DNA from: Halicephalobus mephisto
Taxonomy: Eukaryota > Nematoda > Chromadorea > Rhabditida > Panagrolaimidae
Direction of reading: 5' to 3'
NCBI GenBank assembly: GCA_009193035.1
Contig: SWDT01000122.1
Location: 1 to 64,000, forward strand
DNA length: 64,000 nucleotides
Part shown: positions 26,184-37,864 of the stretch, in pieces
Position numbering within the stretch: the stretch's first letter is position 1
Layout of the letters: every line of letters starts with the position of its first letter
Translations under genes and position numbers: made by a program
Notes under the pieces: model-generated
Told to the model about the DNA's origin: nothing
Databases searched by the model: none
The model's input: the letters and a program-made list of their open reading frames with translations, nothing else

Positions 26184-29100
26184 ATGTTCATTCTTCCTCA
26201 TTTGACTGACATGGGCGGAGCGGATTCGAAGGAGAATTTCAAAGATCCGAGTCCCGTCGTGGAGACCCAGTACGGGCCTGTGGAAGGATTCAAGACGACC
26301 ATTCCTGACGGCAGATCCATCAACGTTTTTCTGGGAATCCCATTCGCGAAGCCTCCAATTGGACGACTGAGGTTCTCCAAACCCGAGCCCCCTGATCCCT
26401 GGGAAGTTCCTTTGTCGTGTAAGAAGTACAAGGACATATCTGTACAGTACCAGTTTTTCTTCCAAAATTTCAAAACCAAAAGTAGCGAAAACTGTCTTTT
26501 TTTGAACATTGTTGTTCCTGATTGGCCACGTGATGCTGGAAACGGGTTATTTCCGGTCATGGTGTACATCCACGGAGGCGGATTTTTGATGGATTCTGCT
26601 GTGAATTACAATTATAAAAAATTAGGGAAAAATTTGGCCAAAAACGGAGTCATAATAGTCACTATCCCCTACAGGCTGGGGTTCCTGGGGTACTTCTGCA
26701 CCGACGACGAAACAGCCCCGGGAAATTACGGACTCTGGGACCAGGTCTTCGGGATCAAATTTATTTCCGAAAATATTTCTAAATTCGGAGGCGATCCTGA
26801 GAACATTACCGTATTCGGTCAGTCTGCCGGAGGGGTTTCTGCCGATTTGCTTTCGATCATCCCGATGACGAGGACTTTGATTAAAAAAACCGCTACCCTC
26901 GGGGGAAACTGTGAAGCCATCTGGGGCGTTTTTTCAAAGTCCTTCGTCGCCGAAAACTGCCGGAATCTCGCGAAACGACTAGGATTCAAGAAGAAATCTC
27001 CCGATCCCAAGTTCACCAAAGAAGACAACGAAGAGATGCTGGAGTACTTGAGGAAACTTCCAAGTTCCAAGTTCGGTGAGTTCTTCGATATATCAATTTT
27101 TAAAGAATTCCAGAATCTGGACGATTTTGAAAATTTTGGAAGTTTCATACTAACTTTTAGAATCTTCCAGAATCTTGTAAGAAATTCTGAAATTTGAACA
27201 ATTTTCGAACTTTCTAGAATTTAATTGGAGATTCTGAAATTACCGAAGACTAGAAACTTCTGGAGTTTTCTAGGATCCAGTAGGAAATTCTTGAATTTTG
27301 TAGGAATCTGAAAAGTGAAAAATTCTTGAACTTTCCAGAATCCAATACAAAAATCTGAAATTACCAAAGACTATAGAAACTTCTGGAGTTTTCTAGAATC
27401 CAGTAGGAAATTCTTGGATTTTGCAGGAATCTGAAAAGTGAAAAATTCTTGAACTTTCCAGAATCCAATACAAAAATCTGAAATTATCGAAGACTAGAAG
27501 CTTCTGGAGTTTTCTAGAATCTAGTAAGAACTTCTGGAGTCTTTGAAAGTCTAATACATGGTTCTGAAACCTTCTAGAATTTCGTAGAAGATTCTAAAAT
27601 CTTGTGGATAGTTTGGAAATTTTTAAACAGACTTCTAGAATCTTCCAAAATACAGTAGGAGATTCTGGAATCTTCCAAGAGACTGGTTGGAATTTCTGAA
27701 GTTTCCCAAAGTACAGTAGGAGATTCTGGAAATTTCGAAAGTCCAACAGCAGCTTCTGAAGGTTTCCAAAATTTCGTAAGATTCTAGAATTTCATACTTT
27801 TCCGGAATTTTTAGAATTCTACAAATTTCCAAGATTTTTCAGAATCCACTGAAAAATGAAAAATAATTAAAACCGGAAAATTTCGAAATAATTTTCATTT
27901 TTAAATTTGATTAAAATTGAATTTCAGAGATGACGATGCTGTGGGCAGTTTCTATTTTTAAGAACATGAGATTGCCGCTAGGACCGATCGTGGACGGAGA
28001 TATCCTCCCAGAACCCCCCTATGTCCTCAGGGCTCAAGCCCCGCCCAGACCCATCCTCGCCGGGAACTGCGCTCACGAAGGCCTCATTTTCTGTAAGTTT
28101 TAAATTTCACAAATTAAATTTAAAATTTCATTGAAGTTTTTGGATTTTCGAAATTCGTGTCGGGACCATTTTGTGAAAAATTATTTTTGAAGTAATTTTT
28201 TGAATTAGAATCTTCTAAAATCCATTGGGAACTTGGAATCGAGATTTGAAATTCAAAATTACGAAGATATTTAAGATATTCCAAAAATTCGTGCCGGGAC
28301 CATTTTAAAAAAATCCTTAATTTTTAAATTTGCTTAACATAATTAAATCCTAAATTTTATTTCAGTAGCCTTAGGGCTTCGGACCGTCAATAATTCTCTC
28401 ATGAATGAAATGAAACAGAAATTTATTAAGATGAACGAACTAATCAAGAGGGCTTACGGTAGTGATGACGTCATACCGGTGGAAGAAATCATGAAGGCCT
28501 ATGGAGTAACTGAAACTTTGGAAAAAAACAAAAATTTGCAAAAACAGGCAATAGTGGAGATGATGGACGACTGTGTGAACAATTTTGGTCTCTACAATTA
28601 CGCCCAAGCCGAGATGGAAAAAGGATCGAACGTCTGGATGTACTTTTTCGAACATCATAATCCAAAAATCACTGCTGGATTGAAGTTTTTTCTTCCTTTT
28701 AGTGGTGAATTTTTGATTTTATTAATCAGAAAATTAATTTTTGGAAAGTTTTAAAAATTTTTTGGAAAATTCAGAATTCTAGAATCATCTGGAATTTAGG
28801 ATTCCAAATTTTCGGAAATTCGTGATGAGACAATTTCGTGAAAATTTTGATTTTTATATTGTTATTAATCGTCAAATTTTTCAGCAGCTACGCACGCGAC
28901 TGAACTGGCTTACTTGATGGACGTGAATCTGTTTCTGATGCCTTACAAGAAGACTTCAGATGACCTCAAAGTTGTGGATATCTTCACAACTATCTTTACT
29001 AACTTCGCCAAATACGGTAACCCGAATGGAGACCCGACTAACAAGATTCTCGAATTCAACTGGGATCCTATTTCGAAAGAACGGCCAGAAAACTACTTAA

Positions 29101-29219
29101 AAATCCTGCCTAAGCCGATCCAAGTGGAAAAATTAGAAACAAGAATTGGACAACTTTCGAAATTTTATGGGAAATTAAACAGGTACTTTTGTGATCAGAA
29201 GTTTGAAGGATTTCACTAA
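26184..29219 (+). CDS. Type-B carboxylesterase
   Basis: Alpha/beta hydrolase of the COesterase family, hydrolysing carboxylic esters. Exons 26184-27075, 27928-28092, 28366-28704 and 28885-29219 give 576 residues. The nucleophile is Ser214 in FGQSAGG; the acid is probably the Glu of NCAHEG, and the His is in AATHATELAYL. GIPFAKPPIGRLRF, ENCLFLNI, YIHGGGF and the oxyanion region are all in place, so the enzyme should be active. There is no signal peptide and no C-terminal ER-retention signal. Translation may start at 26184, 6 bases after the acceptor, or at the next Met (26211), which would expose MGGADS, a candidate N-myristoylation site. Intron 1 carries tandem repeats. Confidence 0.93.
27190..27560. 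repeat. Direct repeats in carboxylesterase intron 1
   Basis: A block of about 130-140 bases containing TTCTGGAGTTTTCTAG, GGAATCTGAAAAGTGAAAAA and AATCCAATACAAAAATCTGA occurs twice in a row, with partial copies around it. Confidence 0.7.
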
Positions 29220-29989
29220 CCATACTTTTGTAAAAGTCATATATGAATTTTTTACGAAATGACCTCGACATGGATTTTTAGTTTTTAGAATTGACAGTGA
29301 TCTGAAGTTCTTGGTTTTCTTGAAAGTTGTTTCGTAATCACTTACATAAGAACCATATGTGAACTTTCTACGAAATGGTCTCGGTATGGACTTTTGGAAG
29401 TTCTCAGAAACAATAGTAGCCTAAATTTTCGGTTTTTGCCGCGGTATCGACCAGACTTTTGAGAGAGTTCACTCACCGAACCTCTTTATTTCAATAATGA
29501 TATATCAAAATTCAAGGAAAACAATGCAGATGAGATGAAAGTCATAAACGAAATAAGCAGTTTCGTAAAACAGCAGACGCATCCTACCGTAACCTCAGGG
29601 ACTATCGCGGTAGGAGTTAGTTCATGTCTTGCGTTAGTTTTCCAAGCAGTTGTTTCGTAATTTTACGATTTTACAATTACTAACTACTAACATTTAAAAA
29701 TTGTTTTAAATTTCCACGGAATGGTCCTGAAACGAATTTCGGGACTTTTTAGGAACTAAACTGGCCTAAAGTTCTGACTTTATATGATAGTGGTTTCCTT
29801 TTTAATTTTTAGGATTATGATCTTCCTAGATATTTCTAGAAACTTCTAAATCGAGTACATAAGGTACTTGACCCTCTGTCTACTTTCTAGAATTAATTTT
29901 CATATATGAAAGTATTGAGAAATTCAAAAAAATCAGGACACTACAGTATTCCATAAAGTACCGATGAAAATTGCAAATTTATTCAAAAT
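29220..29989. other. Convergent spacer with dispersed repeats
   Basis: Between the 3' ends of the esterase and the small secreted gene. It contains several fragments of the ACGAAATCG/CATATATGAA family, including copy B at 29680-29935. 29450-29640 is more complex unique sequence. No gene seen. Confidence 0.5.
29680..29935 (+). repeat. Dispersed repeat family, copy B
   Basis: Shares AATCGAGTACATAAGGTACT, TTGACCCTCTGTCTAC and TTTTCATATATGAAAGTA with copy A in the same orientation. Its left half is closer to 34430-34560 reversed. Confidence 0.8.
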
Positions 29990-30423
29990 TTAGTATTTGA
30001 CAATAAGAACAAACGTTTGGGCATCGTGGAAATAACACCCATGTTTGGACGCCTGACTGAACAAATCTCCATTCGTCAACGATTGCCATTCAATCCCTTG
30101 TCTTCTATTCCATATGATCTCCGAATGTACTAACCATGATCCTCTATATCTCGCATAAGTTATCTGATCCAAGATATACTTCGAAAGAGCTCCCATATCG
30201 TGATAATAATTCGACAAAGCATAATTCAAAAAACTTGAAATTCTCGAGTCATAACACCAGGCTTGAGGATTCGAACTTGCATTTCTCTCACCAACATCTA
30301 AAAATATCCTATATCCCTTCATCTAAAAACCTCACCATTATCCGAAGTCCGATTATCCAACACCGATCCTTGGCAAAGTCCAAAAATCGCCAAAAAAACC
30401 AAATATAACCAAAATTTCGACAT
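29990..30423 (-). CDS. Small secreted protein with dynein-light-chain (LC8)-like pattern
   Basis: Exons 30423-30336 and 30297-29990, joined across a 38 bp intron, give 131 residues. Residues 1-20 are a good signal peptide (MSKFWLYLVFLAIFGLCQG). The mature part has SKYILDQITYARYRGSWLVH and, at the end, KHGCYFHDAQTFVLIVKY. These align by eye with the LC8 helix/strand segments AAYIKKEFD...TWHCIVG and KHFIYFYLGQVAILLF, but with an insertion of about 10 residues between them. The LC8 relation is my inference from pattern, not a search result. The start follows a TTTCGCAG acceptor by 6 bases and the BCCIP stop by 107 bp, the classic operon distance. Confidence 0.72.
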
Positions 30424-30529
30424 TTTTTTCTGCGAAATAATCTTCAATAAACTATCTATTCCGAAATAAACAATTTTTTTGTAAACTTTTTGCTTTTAAA
30501 TTCAACAAAAACAACTGATCAACGGTCAC

Positions 30530-31953
30530 TTAAATTCCTTTAGCAACTAGGTCCATAAATTCGAAAAAATCCTCTTTTGTCAAAATTGACACTCGACGAA
30601 AAGGACGATGGGCTATTCCGTTGACGTAGATAGTGTGGAATTTGGAGTCTTTTTCTACATCTCCTTCTACTCCATATTGGAAATAAACCGGATTAATACT
30701 GCCTCCATTGTTGAAAAGAAGGGATTCTTCTGAATTTTCGAATTCGATTTCGGCATTCGCCAAAGCTTCGGCTGCTCGTCGTTTCTTTTCTGCTTTTCCA
30801 ACTTTCTTCTTTCCTCCAGAATTCGGAGCTCCACTGGATTGACCGGCAGAAATCGAAGAATCCGGGATCCGGATCTTGGAAATGATCATAATATGGTCAA
30901 TTTTGGCGTCGTACTTTCCTTGTTCAAGATCGTTCTTGAAGGAATCGAAGGCGGGAGCAGCGATGGCATCGGGAAAATGGAGCATTCTCTCGTTGACGAG
31001 GAGATAATTCTTCTTCTTATCCTTGGATGAACTAAAGAAAGCTTCAAACTTCTGGATAACTTCCTTAGAAGCGGATTTCCTTGCCCGATTCAGAACCAAA
31101 TTCGTAATATCTGTCTGGAACTTTTGAGGACCAACAAGTTCTGTCATTGACAGTACTCCATAGATGGCAGTGTCATCGTCTTCGTCGAGGCATTCTTCCG
31201 CTGGCTGGAAATGAGATCAATAGGAGAGAAATAAACATACTATTGTGAACTTTTAAAAACAGAACTCTTGCAAAATTGTCATGTGAATTTTCAGAAATTA
31301 AACTAGCTCAAAATTTCAGTTTTGGATAGCAATTCCGTAATCTTAGCCGATTTCGCAATGTTTTGAAAATATATTTCGTTCAAATAAATCCAGAAACTCA
31401 AGAATTTAGAATTTGTGTGATGTGAAGATTCTAATATACCTTTTAGGATTATTTCTCATATATAAAAATATTCGTAGACGTTTGGAAAATCATGATTAAA
31501 ATCTCAATAATGTATCAAAAATGGGTTTTTTGGTTATCTATGGCGGAAAATTAACAGACCTTGTAGACACATCCAAGAGGATTCATTTCCACCAACGACT
31601 TGGCCAAGCCTTCACAATCGACATCTGATCTCAAGAATATTTGTGTCAGCAAGTTGACAAGTCCAGGAATGTCTCCAGATTCAAGAGGAAAAGCTTCAAA
31701 ATCGAAATTGACTTTTTCCATGTTGTCGACGTTGTCCGTCATCAATTCGTCTTCCTCGTCTGAATCCCCTTCGCTTTCAGTGACCAGTTCTTCGTCCATT
31801 TCATCGTTATCCTCATCAACAACGGATTCACTCGGTTTTTGTTGTTCGTCTTCGTCGATTTCCACTAGAACTCGAAAATTAGGATAGAAAATTTAAAAAA
31901 AACTTACTTTTTTGCTGTTGTTTTTTCGAATTTACGTTTCTCTTTTTACCCAT
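30530..31953 (-). CDS. BCCIP: BCCIP homologue (BRCA2- and CDKN1A-interacting protein)
   Basis: A nuclear protein needed for ribosomal large-subunit biogenesis and genome stability. Exons 31953-31908, 31864-31560 and 31204-30530 give 341 residues. Seen: a basic N-terminus, a long Asp/Glu stretch at about 18-60, VNFDFEAFPLESGDIPGL, the NLLTQIFLRSDVD segment, YLLVNERMLHFPDAIA, and a C-terminal VNGIAHRPFRRVSILTKEDF. All follow the family order. The donor of exon 2 (AAG|GTCTGT) is weak but the phase closes. First gene of a likely two-gene operon with the secreted gene at 29990-30423. Confidence 0.92.
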
Positions 31954-32856
31954 TATGTAGACTATTACCTGAAAAACAATGAAGGAGCAAAATGGGTATA
32001 AAAATAGTTAAAATAAAAGAGAAAATTCGGGAAAATAGGAAAATTATGAAACATGTCGCGCAATTTTTCGCGAAAAATTTTTGGCGTTCTGTTCCTTCCG
32101 ACAACGCAGCATTCGCTTTCGGTTTTTTCGTTTTGTTTTATTTTTGAACTTTTTTAATTTTTCAAATTTCTTTATAAATAAATTAATTTTTAACGACTGT
32201 CGTTTTGTTGGTTGTAATGTTTTGAGTATTTAGTAGTATATTTATATATGAATAATAATGGAGGAACGGATTTAGAGTTTCGTACGTATTCGATCCGGAA
32301 ATTTTCAGATTTATTCAAATAAAATATTTTAAAAAAAATCAAGTCTAAAATCCTGTAAAATCACAATTGTTAGGTGGAATTGAAATTATTACAAGTTTAT
32401 TTAATTTTTAGATTTTTAGAAATTCGCGTCGAGACCATTTTGTAAAAATATTTATTTTTGATTTTTACGTTATTACAATTTTTTGTTTGATGTCTAAATT
32501 TTCACATTTTAACTGTTTCTAACAAATTCGTGTCGAGACTATTTCGTGTGAATATTAATTTTTTACTTTTACAGTAACCTAGTTAAGAAGTTTTCAAAAT
32601 TCGCATCGGGACCATTTTGTAAAAATATTCATTTCTAATTCGTACAATACTGTAATTTTGTGGCTAATTTCTAAAACTTTAAATTTTGATTGTTTTTAAG
32701 AAGTTATATAAATTCGTGTCGGGACCATTTCGTAATAATTCAGATTTTTGTCTTTTAGAATATCTTTTTTAATTTTTTATATCTTTATCTGATTCCTTCC
32801 CTTGCGTGGTTTTAATGTACTTTGTTATTTTAGAGTAATAGTACCAGATTTCAGCG
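31954..32856. promoter_or_regulatory. Divergent intergenic region, BCCIP / NDUFA2
   Basis: About 900 bp between two divergent start codons. 32400-32760 holds four loose copies of the ATTCGTGTCGGGACCATTT motif. No core promoter element was recognised. Confidence 0.4.
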
Positions 32857-33570
32857 ATGGCCGGCGCTCTCCGTCTCGGAGCTGGTGCCCTTCGTGAACT
32901 CCGCATCCACCTGTGTCTCAAGTCCTCTGCCAGCAGCGGCGTTCGTGAATTCATCAAGAACGACTATGTTCCTTTGAAGAAAGCCAACGTGGACTTTCCT
33001 ATTTTGATCAGAGAAGCTTCGGGAATTTCGCCAAAGATTTGGGCTCGGTTTGTTTCTATTTTCGTAACCATAAGCACCGTAATCAATCTCCGACAGGTCA
33101 TTTGGATGTCAGTTGAGGTTTTTCGGGTGTTTGTTGAAATTTTCATATATGAAAGTTAATCCTAAAAGGCTATGTACCCTAATTTAGAAGGTTCTAGGTT
33201 TATTTAAGAAGGATTTAATTCTAAAACATTGCACAAAATCGAAATTTTAGGCTAGTTTAGTTTCTAAGAACTTCTGGAAATTCGCGTCGAGACGATTTCG
33301 TGAGAAAACCATTTTTATGATATGAGCAGTTACGAAATCACTACCGTAAAAAACCAGAATTTTAGGCTAGTTTAGTTTCTAAGAACTTCTGGGAATTTGC
33401 CTCAAGACAATTTGTACTTTTAATTTTTATAATAGTATTGTTTTATATATGGATTTGTTTTCAGATACGAGTACGGAGTCGAACAGAGCGTTCCTGTGGA
33501 GAATGCTTCCCGCGAGAAGGTTCTCGAAGTCGTTAAACAACTCGCAAGTCAACGACCCCCTCGATCATGA
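32857..33570 (+). CDS. NDUFA2: NADH dehydrogenase (complex I) subunit NDUFA2 / B8
   Basis: Accessory subunit of mitochondrial complex I with a thioredoxin-like fold. Exons 32857-33047 and 33465-33570 give 98 residues, the family's usual size. [40 protein letters not shown] and [15 protein letters not shown] are diagnostic. The first conserved Cys (RIHLC) is kept, but the second position reads Ala (IREAS rather than IREC), so the disulfide known in mammals cannot form. The 417 bp intron holds dispersed repeat fragments. The gene converges on the Ala/Pro-rich gene, with 88 bp between stops. Confidence 0.95.
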
Positions 33571-33658
33571 ATGGTTTTTTAGGATCTGTATTTAGAATAT
33601 GAAAATTTATTAAAAAGATCTTTCAAAAATATAATTTAAGTCATTTGAGGATTATATT

Positions 33659-34648
33659 TTAGTTCTTTTTTTCTTTGTTGCTGCCGTAGGCGACAGCGGG
33701 ACGACCGAATGGACCGTAAGGGGCTGGGATCGCCTTAGGGACGAAGTATCCGGCGGAGGGGGCGAAAATGGTAGGGGCGTAGGCGGTGACGAAGGAGGTC
33801 GGAGCTGCGGGGACGTATGAAGGGGCGAGTGGTGGAGCTGCGGCGACGGCTGGAGCCCCTGGGATTGGAGCGGGAACAATGGCGGAAGGTGCGAACATGG
33901 GAGAAGCGAAAACTGGGGCCTGGATTGGGAGAGCTGGACCTTGGAAACCTGGACCACTAGGCATGGCGGCAACTGGGGAAGTGGCTGCTTTGAACATGGC
34001 GTCGAAGAAGGGGGAATAGGAAGTGGCTGGCCAGGCGGCGAATTGTCCCTTGACGGACCCGACGAGGAGAATCCTAAAAATTGGTTCTTATATGACCAAA
34101 AGGACCCTTTAAGGATTAATTTCAATTTTTCAATACTTTCATATATGAAAATGAATTCTAAAAAGTAGACAGCAGGTCAAGTACCCTATGTACTCGATTT
34201 AGAAGTTTCTAGAAATATCTAGAAAGAACATAATTCTAAAAAATTACGAAATCGTACGAGATTACGAAATCGCTATCATAGGAAACCAAAATTTTAGGCT
34301 CTTTTCGTTCTTAGAAACTTCTAGAAATCCGTGCCAAGACCATTTTGTAGAAAATTCATATATCAATTTTTAAACATGAGTGATTACGAAATCGTATAAG
34401 ATTAAGAAATAACCTTCCGAAAAACCAACATTTTAGGCCAGTTTAGTTCCTAAAAAGTCCCAAAATTCGTTTCAGGACCATTTCGTGAAAATTTAAAACA
34501 ATTTTTAAATATTAGTGATTACGAAATCACCGTCATAAAATCAAATTTTAGTTTTTTTAAAATTCGTGTCGAGATAATTTCGTAGAAAATTAAGGATTTT
34601 ACATTACGGTAATGTAACTTACAAAACAGCTCCGACGAAAGATTTCAT
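33659..34648 (-). CDS. Ala/Pro-rich secreted protein, paralogue 1
   Basis: Exons 34648-34623 (signal-peptide start) and 34073-33659 give 146 residues. The signal peptide is MKSFVGAVLILLVGSVKG, then QFAAWPATSYSP. The body is low-complexity Ala/Pro/Val with FAPS, VPAP and AAP repeats, ending GRPAVAYGSNKEKKN. The same architecture, including the 5' intron in the signal peptide and the GSNKxKKN tail, is found at 40371-40812. Codons are GC-rich compared with neighbours. Not similar to collagen (no Gly-X-Y). Function unknown; composition suggests a cuticle, eggshell or other extracellular-matrix structural role. Confidence 0.82.
34127..34440 (-). repeat. Dispersed repeat family, copy C
   Basis: Reverse-complement of copy A (23140-23430) at very high identity, lying in the intron of the Ala/Pro-rich gene. 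Its right flank (34440-34560) continues with sequence related to copy B. Confidence 0.85.
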
Positions 34649-34707
34649 TTTTGACAAAAATTGAAGATGATCGAAGAAAAATCTGACTTTTTTGGATTTC
34701 GGAATTC

Positions 34708-34715
34708 TTTTTATA
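34708..34715 (-). promoter_or_regulatory. TATA box of Ala/Pro-rich paralogue 1
   Basis: TATAAAAA on the minus strand, 60 bases before the ATG at 34648. The paralogue at 40371 has TATATAA at almost the same distance (57 bases between element and ATG), which supports both calls. Confidence 0.6.
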
Positions 34716-36383
34716 GGACTCCGTTAAAGGAACTGTTTCCCTGGGGCGGTTCAAGCAAGATGCGCAATCCTGATTTGGACGAGTACCGCGGGACCAGACT
34801 TAGGACCTCCGGATTTGTCCGGAATGGAAAATTATTATTGTTTTTGTCCGATTTCCTTTCGAAAAAAACGTTTTTCACTGATCTCGATTAAGACTAATCG
34901 GCGGTCAATCGGACGCTACGAGAGTCGGAAGACTAGAAACCAGTGCAAAACGGTCAAATTTAGGATTAACAAGATTTAAAAACTGATTTCAGATTAAAAA
35001 GGCATCTGAGAAAAGTTCAACGAACTGTAAAAAATAAAAAAATGTTAAAAAAAATATTTCAAAAATTTTTAAAAATTTAAAAATTATCCAAAAAAAGTTT
35101 AAAATTTAAAATTATTTAAAAAAAATTATTTAGAAATCTTAAAAATTTAAAAAAATGTTAAAAAATATTAAAAAATTTAAAAAAAATTATAAAAATTTTA
35201 AAAATATTTAAAAATTATAAAAAATTTAAAAATTATTTAAAAATTTTAAAAAAATATAAAAAATATAAAAAATTACTTTAAAGATTATTTTTAAAAAAAT
35301 TATTTAAAAAATATTAAAAAATTTTAAAAAATTTTAAAAAATATTTAAAAAATATTTAAAAATATTTAAAAAATTTTAAAAAATTTTAAAAAATATTTAA
35401 AAAATATCAAAAAATTACTTTTAAAAAAAGACAGTAATTTTTTTTACCGTATTTTTATAATTTTGTAAATCCCTCGAATTTTGCTTGAAATAATTTTTAT
35501 TTCTTAATCCAATTTTTATTTTGACAATCTTTAATCTTTTTCAATCTTATGTAGTCTTCGATTGACCGTTAATCTGCAATTTGCAATTTAATTTTCATTT
35601 TTCGTGAAAAAAATTAAACTAGATTTTTGCACTTATCAAACTGGAATTTTACAATTTTAGGATTTTCAAGGATACTGTAGGTTTTTGAAATTTCGAAATT
35701 TTTAGGATACTGTAGAAAATCTTTGAAATTTTAAAATTCTGAAATTTTCAAAAATTTTAGTTTTTAGGATTTTTGAAAATATTGTAGGTTTTTGAAATTT
35801 CGAAATTTTTAGGATACTGTAGAAAATTTTTTAAAAACTAAAATTTTTGAAAATTTCAGAATTTTAAAATTTCGATTTTTTGAAAATATTGTAGATTTTT
35901 AAAATTGCGAAATTTTTAGGACAGTGTAAAAGATTCCGGAAATTTTCGAGATCCTTCAGAATGCAATGAAGAATTTCGAAACTTTGTAATTCAATATTCG
36001 TCCATTTTTTGATTTGCAGATTTCCCGTTCGAAAATCCCTTGTTTCCCGGATGCATTGTCATATAATCCAAAAATCAAAAAGATGTTGGAATTCAGCCAA
36101 AAACTAGTATTTCCTTAAGTACACAATTGCAACTTTGTCTCGAATTGCGATCCTCCGTCTGAAAAGGCTCCATTTCCGATTTTCGAGGTGCAATCGTACT
36201 GAGATTTAATCGGGGATCAATTTATAAACAAAAAAGTGTGGTTTAAAGCTTAGACGAACCTCAAGGATCAATTTGATAATCTTCAGGTCTGTTGTGAAAG
36301 AACAAACATTGCTGAAGCAAGCAAATCAAAAAGTGTGGTCCCGAAGCGAAAAACCCTGCATTACTGTAGTGGAAAAGAACAGC
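34716..36383. other. Gene-free stretch, mostly low complexity
   Basis: 35030-35430 is A/T-only AAATTTAAAAAATATT-type sequence. 35650-35960 has AGGATACTGTAG/TTTTTGAAATTTCGAAAT repeats. 34730-35000 and 36000-36300 are unique. No gene supported. Confidence 0.5.
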
Positions 36384-36689
36384 TTCATGGCAGTCGAAAA
36401 ATTACTACTTTTTTGTTTTCATTGTTACTTTTTCCTTTATTTTCAGGTATCATTCATATATGAAGTGGCTTTGGTATTTATCTACCTTTCACGTGGTCCC
36501 AAAGCGAAAAATTGTTATTGTGGAGGAAGGAACAGTTTCATGGCAGTCGGAAGATTACTACTTTTTTGTTTTCATTGTTACTTTTTTCTTTATTTTCAGG
36601 TATCATTCATATATGAAGTGGCTTTGATATTTATCTACCTTTCACGTGGTCCCGAAGCGAAAAACTGTTATTGTGGTAGAAAAAACGAT
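36384..36689. repeat. 153-bp tandem duplication
   Basis: Two adjacent copies starting TTCATGGCAGTCG at 36384 and 36537, about 95% alike, with partial units on each side. The period is a multiple of three, so an apparent 151-residue ORF runs through; it is a by-product of the repeat. Confidence 0.85.
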
Positions 36690-37195
36690 GTGGTGACGAT
36701 AGTCTACGGTTCAATTCGCCCCAAATGACGAACCCGTAGATTTCTTTTTTGTGTTAGGACCATTCAAATGTTATTTTCACTGATTTTTAAAATTTTTTCA
36801 AAGCATTGATGAGGATTTATTTTTAACAATTTTTACAATATATAGAGCATTTAAAAGTCAAAAAGGTTCACTTTTACATCAGTATTATGAGATTTGTCTC
36901 AAATCTATGAGTAATAATGTATCTTATCAACATTTTAAACGGAATTTCTTCAATACATCAATTCCCATAATTGTAATAATGTAGTTAATAACGGATCTGA
37001 GTAGTTGATCATTTTACATAATGTTTGTCAGTGATACGGGAGTATATAACAAAAATGATTAAGTTCTTGGTTATATATTTCCAGTTTTTTCAAACTTTTA
37101 ATTCAAATTTAAACATAATCCACCACTAGTTAATCTAGTTCTGTCAGTAGACGTGATTTTTAACTTCAATTCCTAAATTGATATACAGTCGAACT

Positions 37196-37354
37196 TGGAT
37201 ATAAAATATCCCTTGGAACCGGCCAAAGCTTATCTTTGACAAAGGATATATTATAACGGGGGTAAATTTGAAGGCAGACTAACCAAACACTCAGACTGTA
37301 TGGTATAACAAGAGATATGTCATAACGGGGGTATCTGATATCCAAGTTCTACTG
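37196..37354. mobile_element. Tigger/pogo-type MITE, 159 bp
   Basis: The left end CAGTCGAACTTGGATAT and right end ATATCCAAGTTCTACTG are inverted repeats (16 of 17 match). TA lies directly outside both ends, the target-site duplication expected for Tc1/mariner superfamily elements. The CAGT(A/C)GAAC end with internal ATAACGGGGGTA is typical of pogo/Tigger non-autonomous elements. No transposase. Confidence 0.85.
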
Positions 37355-37864
37355 TATGAAGTTTTACTGCAAAGCATTCATCATTTTGCAACTAAATAAA
37401 TCTATGATAATTGGATATATTGAGTATTTTCCTGTAAAAATGCATTTAAATGATTATTACTAGTATAGAAATGGAAAAATTGTAAAATATATTGTAACAA
37501 TTAAGTAGTAATTGTAAAATATATTGTAACAATTAAGTAGTAACGAGAGGAAGTGGATTTAGTGATAAATCTAAAAACTAAGAAATTTGTGGTCCTAATA
37601 CGAAAAAATAAGAAATCTATGGATTCGTCATTTTAGCCGAACTAAGCCATAGGTAATCGTCCTCTGTCCGGGAAAATAACTGCCCGTTGATTACGTGATT
37701 ATTATGGTCCCTGAAATTCCCCACTATATTTTCGTTTATTTTTACATATTGTTGATGCATCAAGTAATTTTAGTATTTTTCTATTTTTCATGTGATCTCG
37801 AAGTGGAAAATTTTCTATATTAATTAGTTGTGCTACTATAAGCTAAAAACTCCGTTAGCTAGGC

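Noticed and set aside
33786..34168. Gly/Ala-rich plus-strand ORFs
   Set aside because: Complement of the Ala/Pro-rich minus-strand gene, which is supported by signal peptide, intron and paralogue.
36273..36728. 151-residue ORF with two hydrophobic repeats resembling membrane segments
   Set aside because: Product of the 153-bp tandem duplication; the frame closes outside the repeat and nothing resembles a known family.
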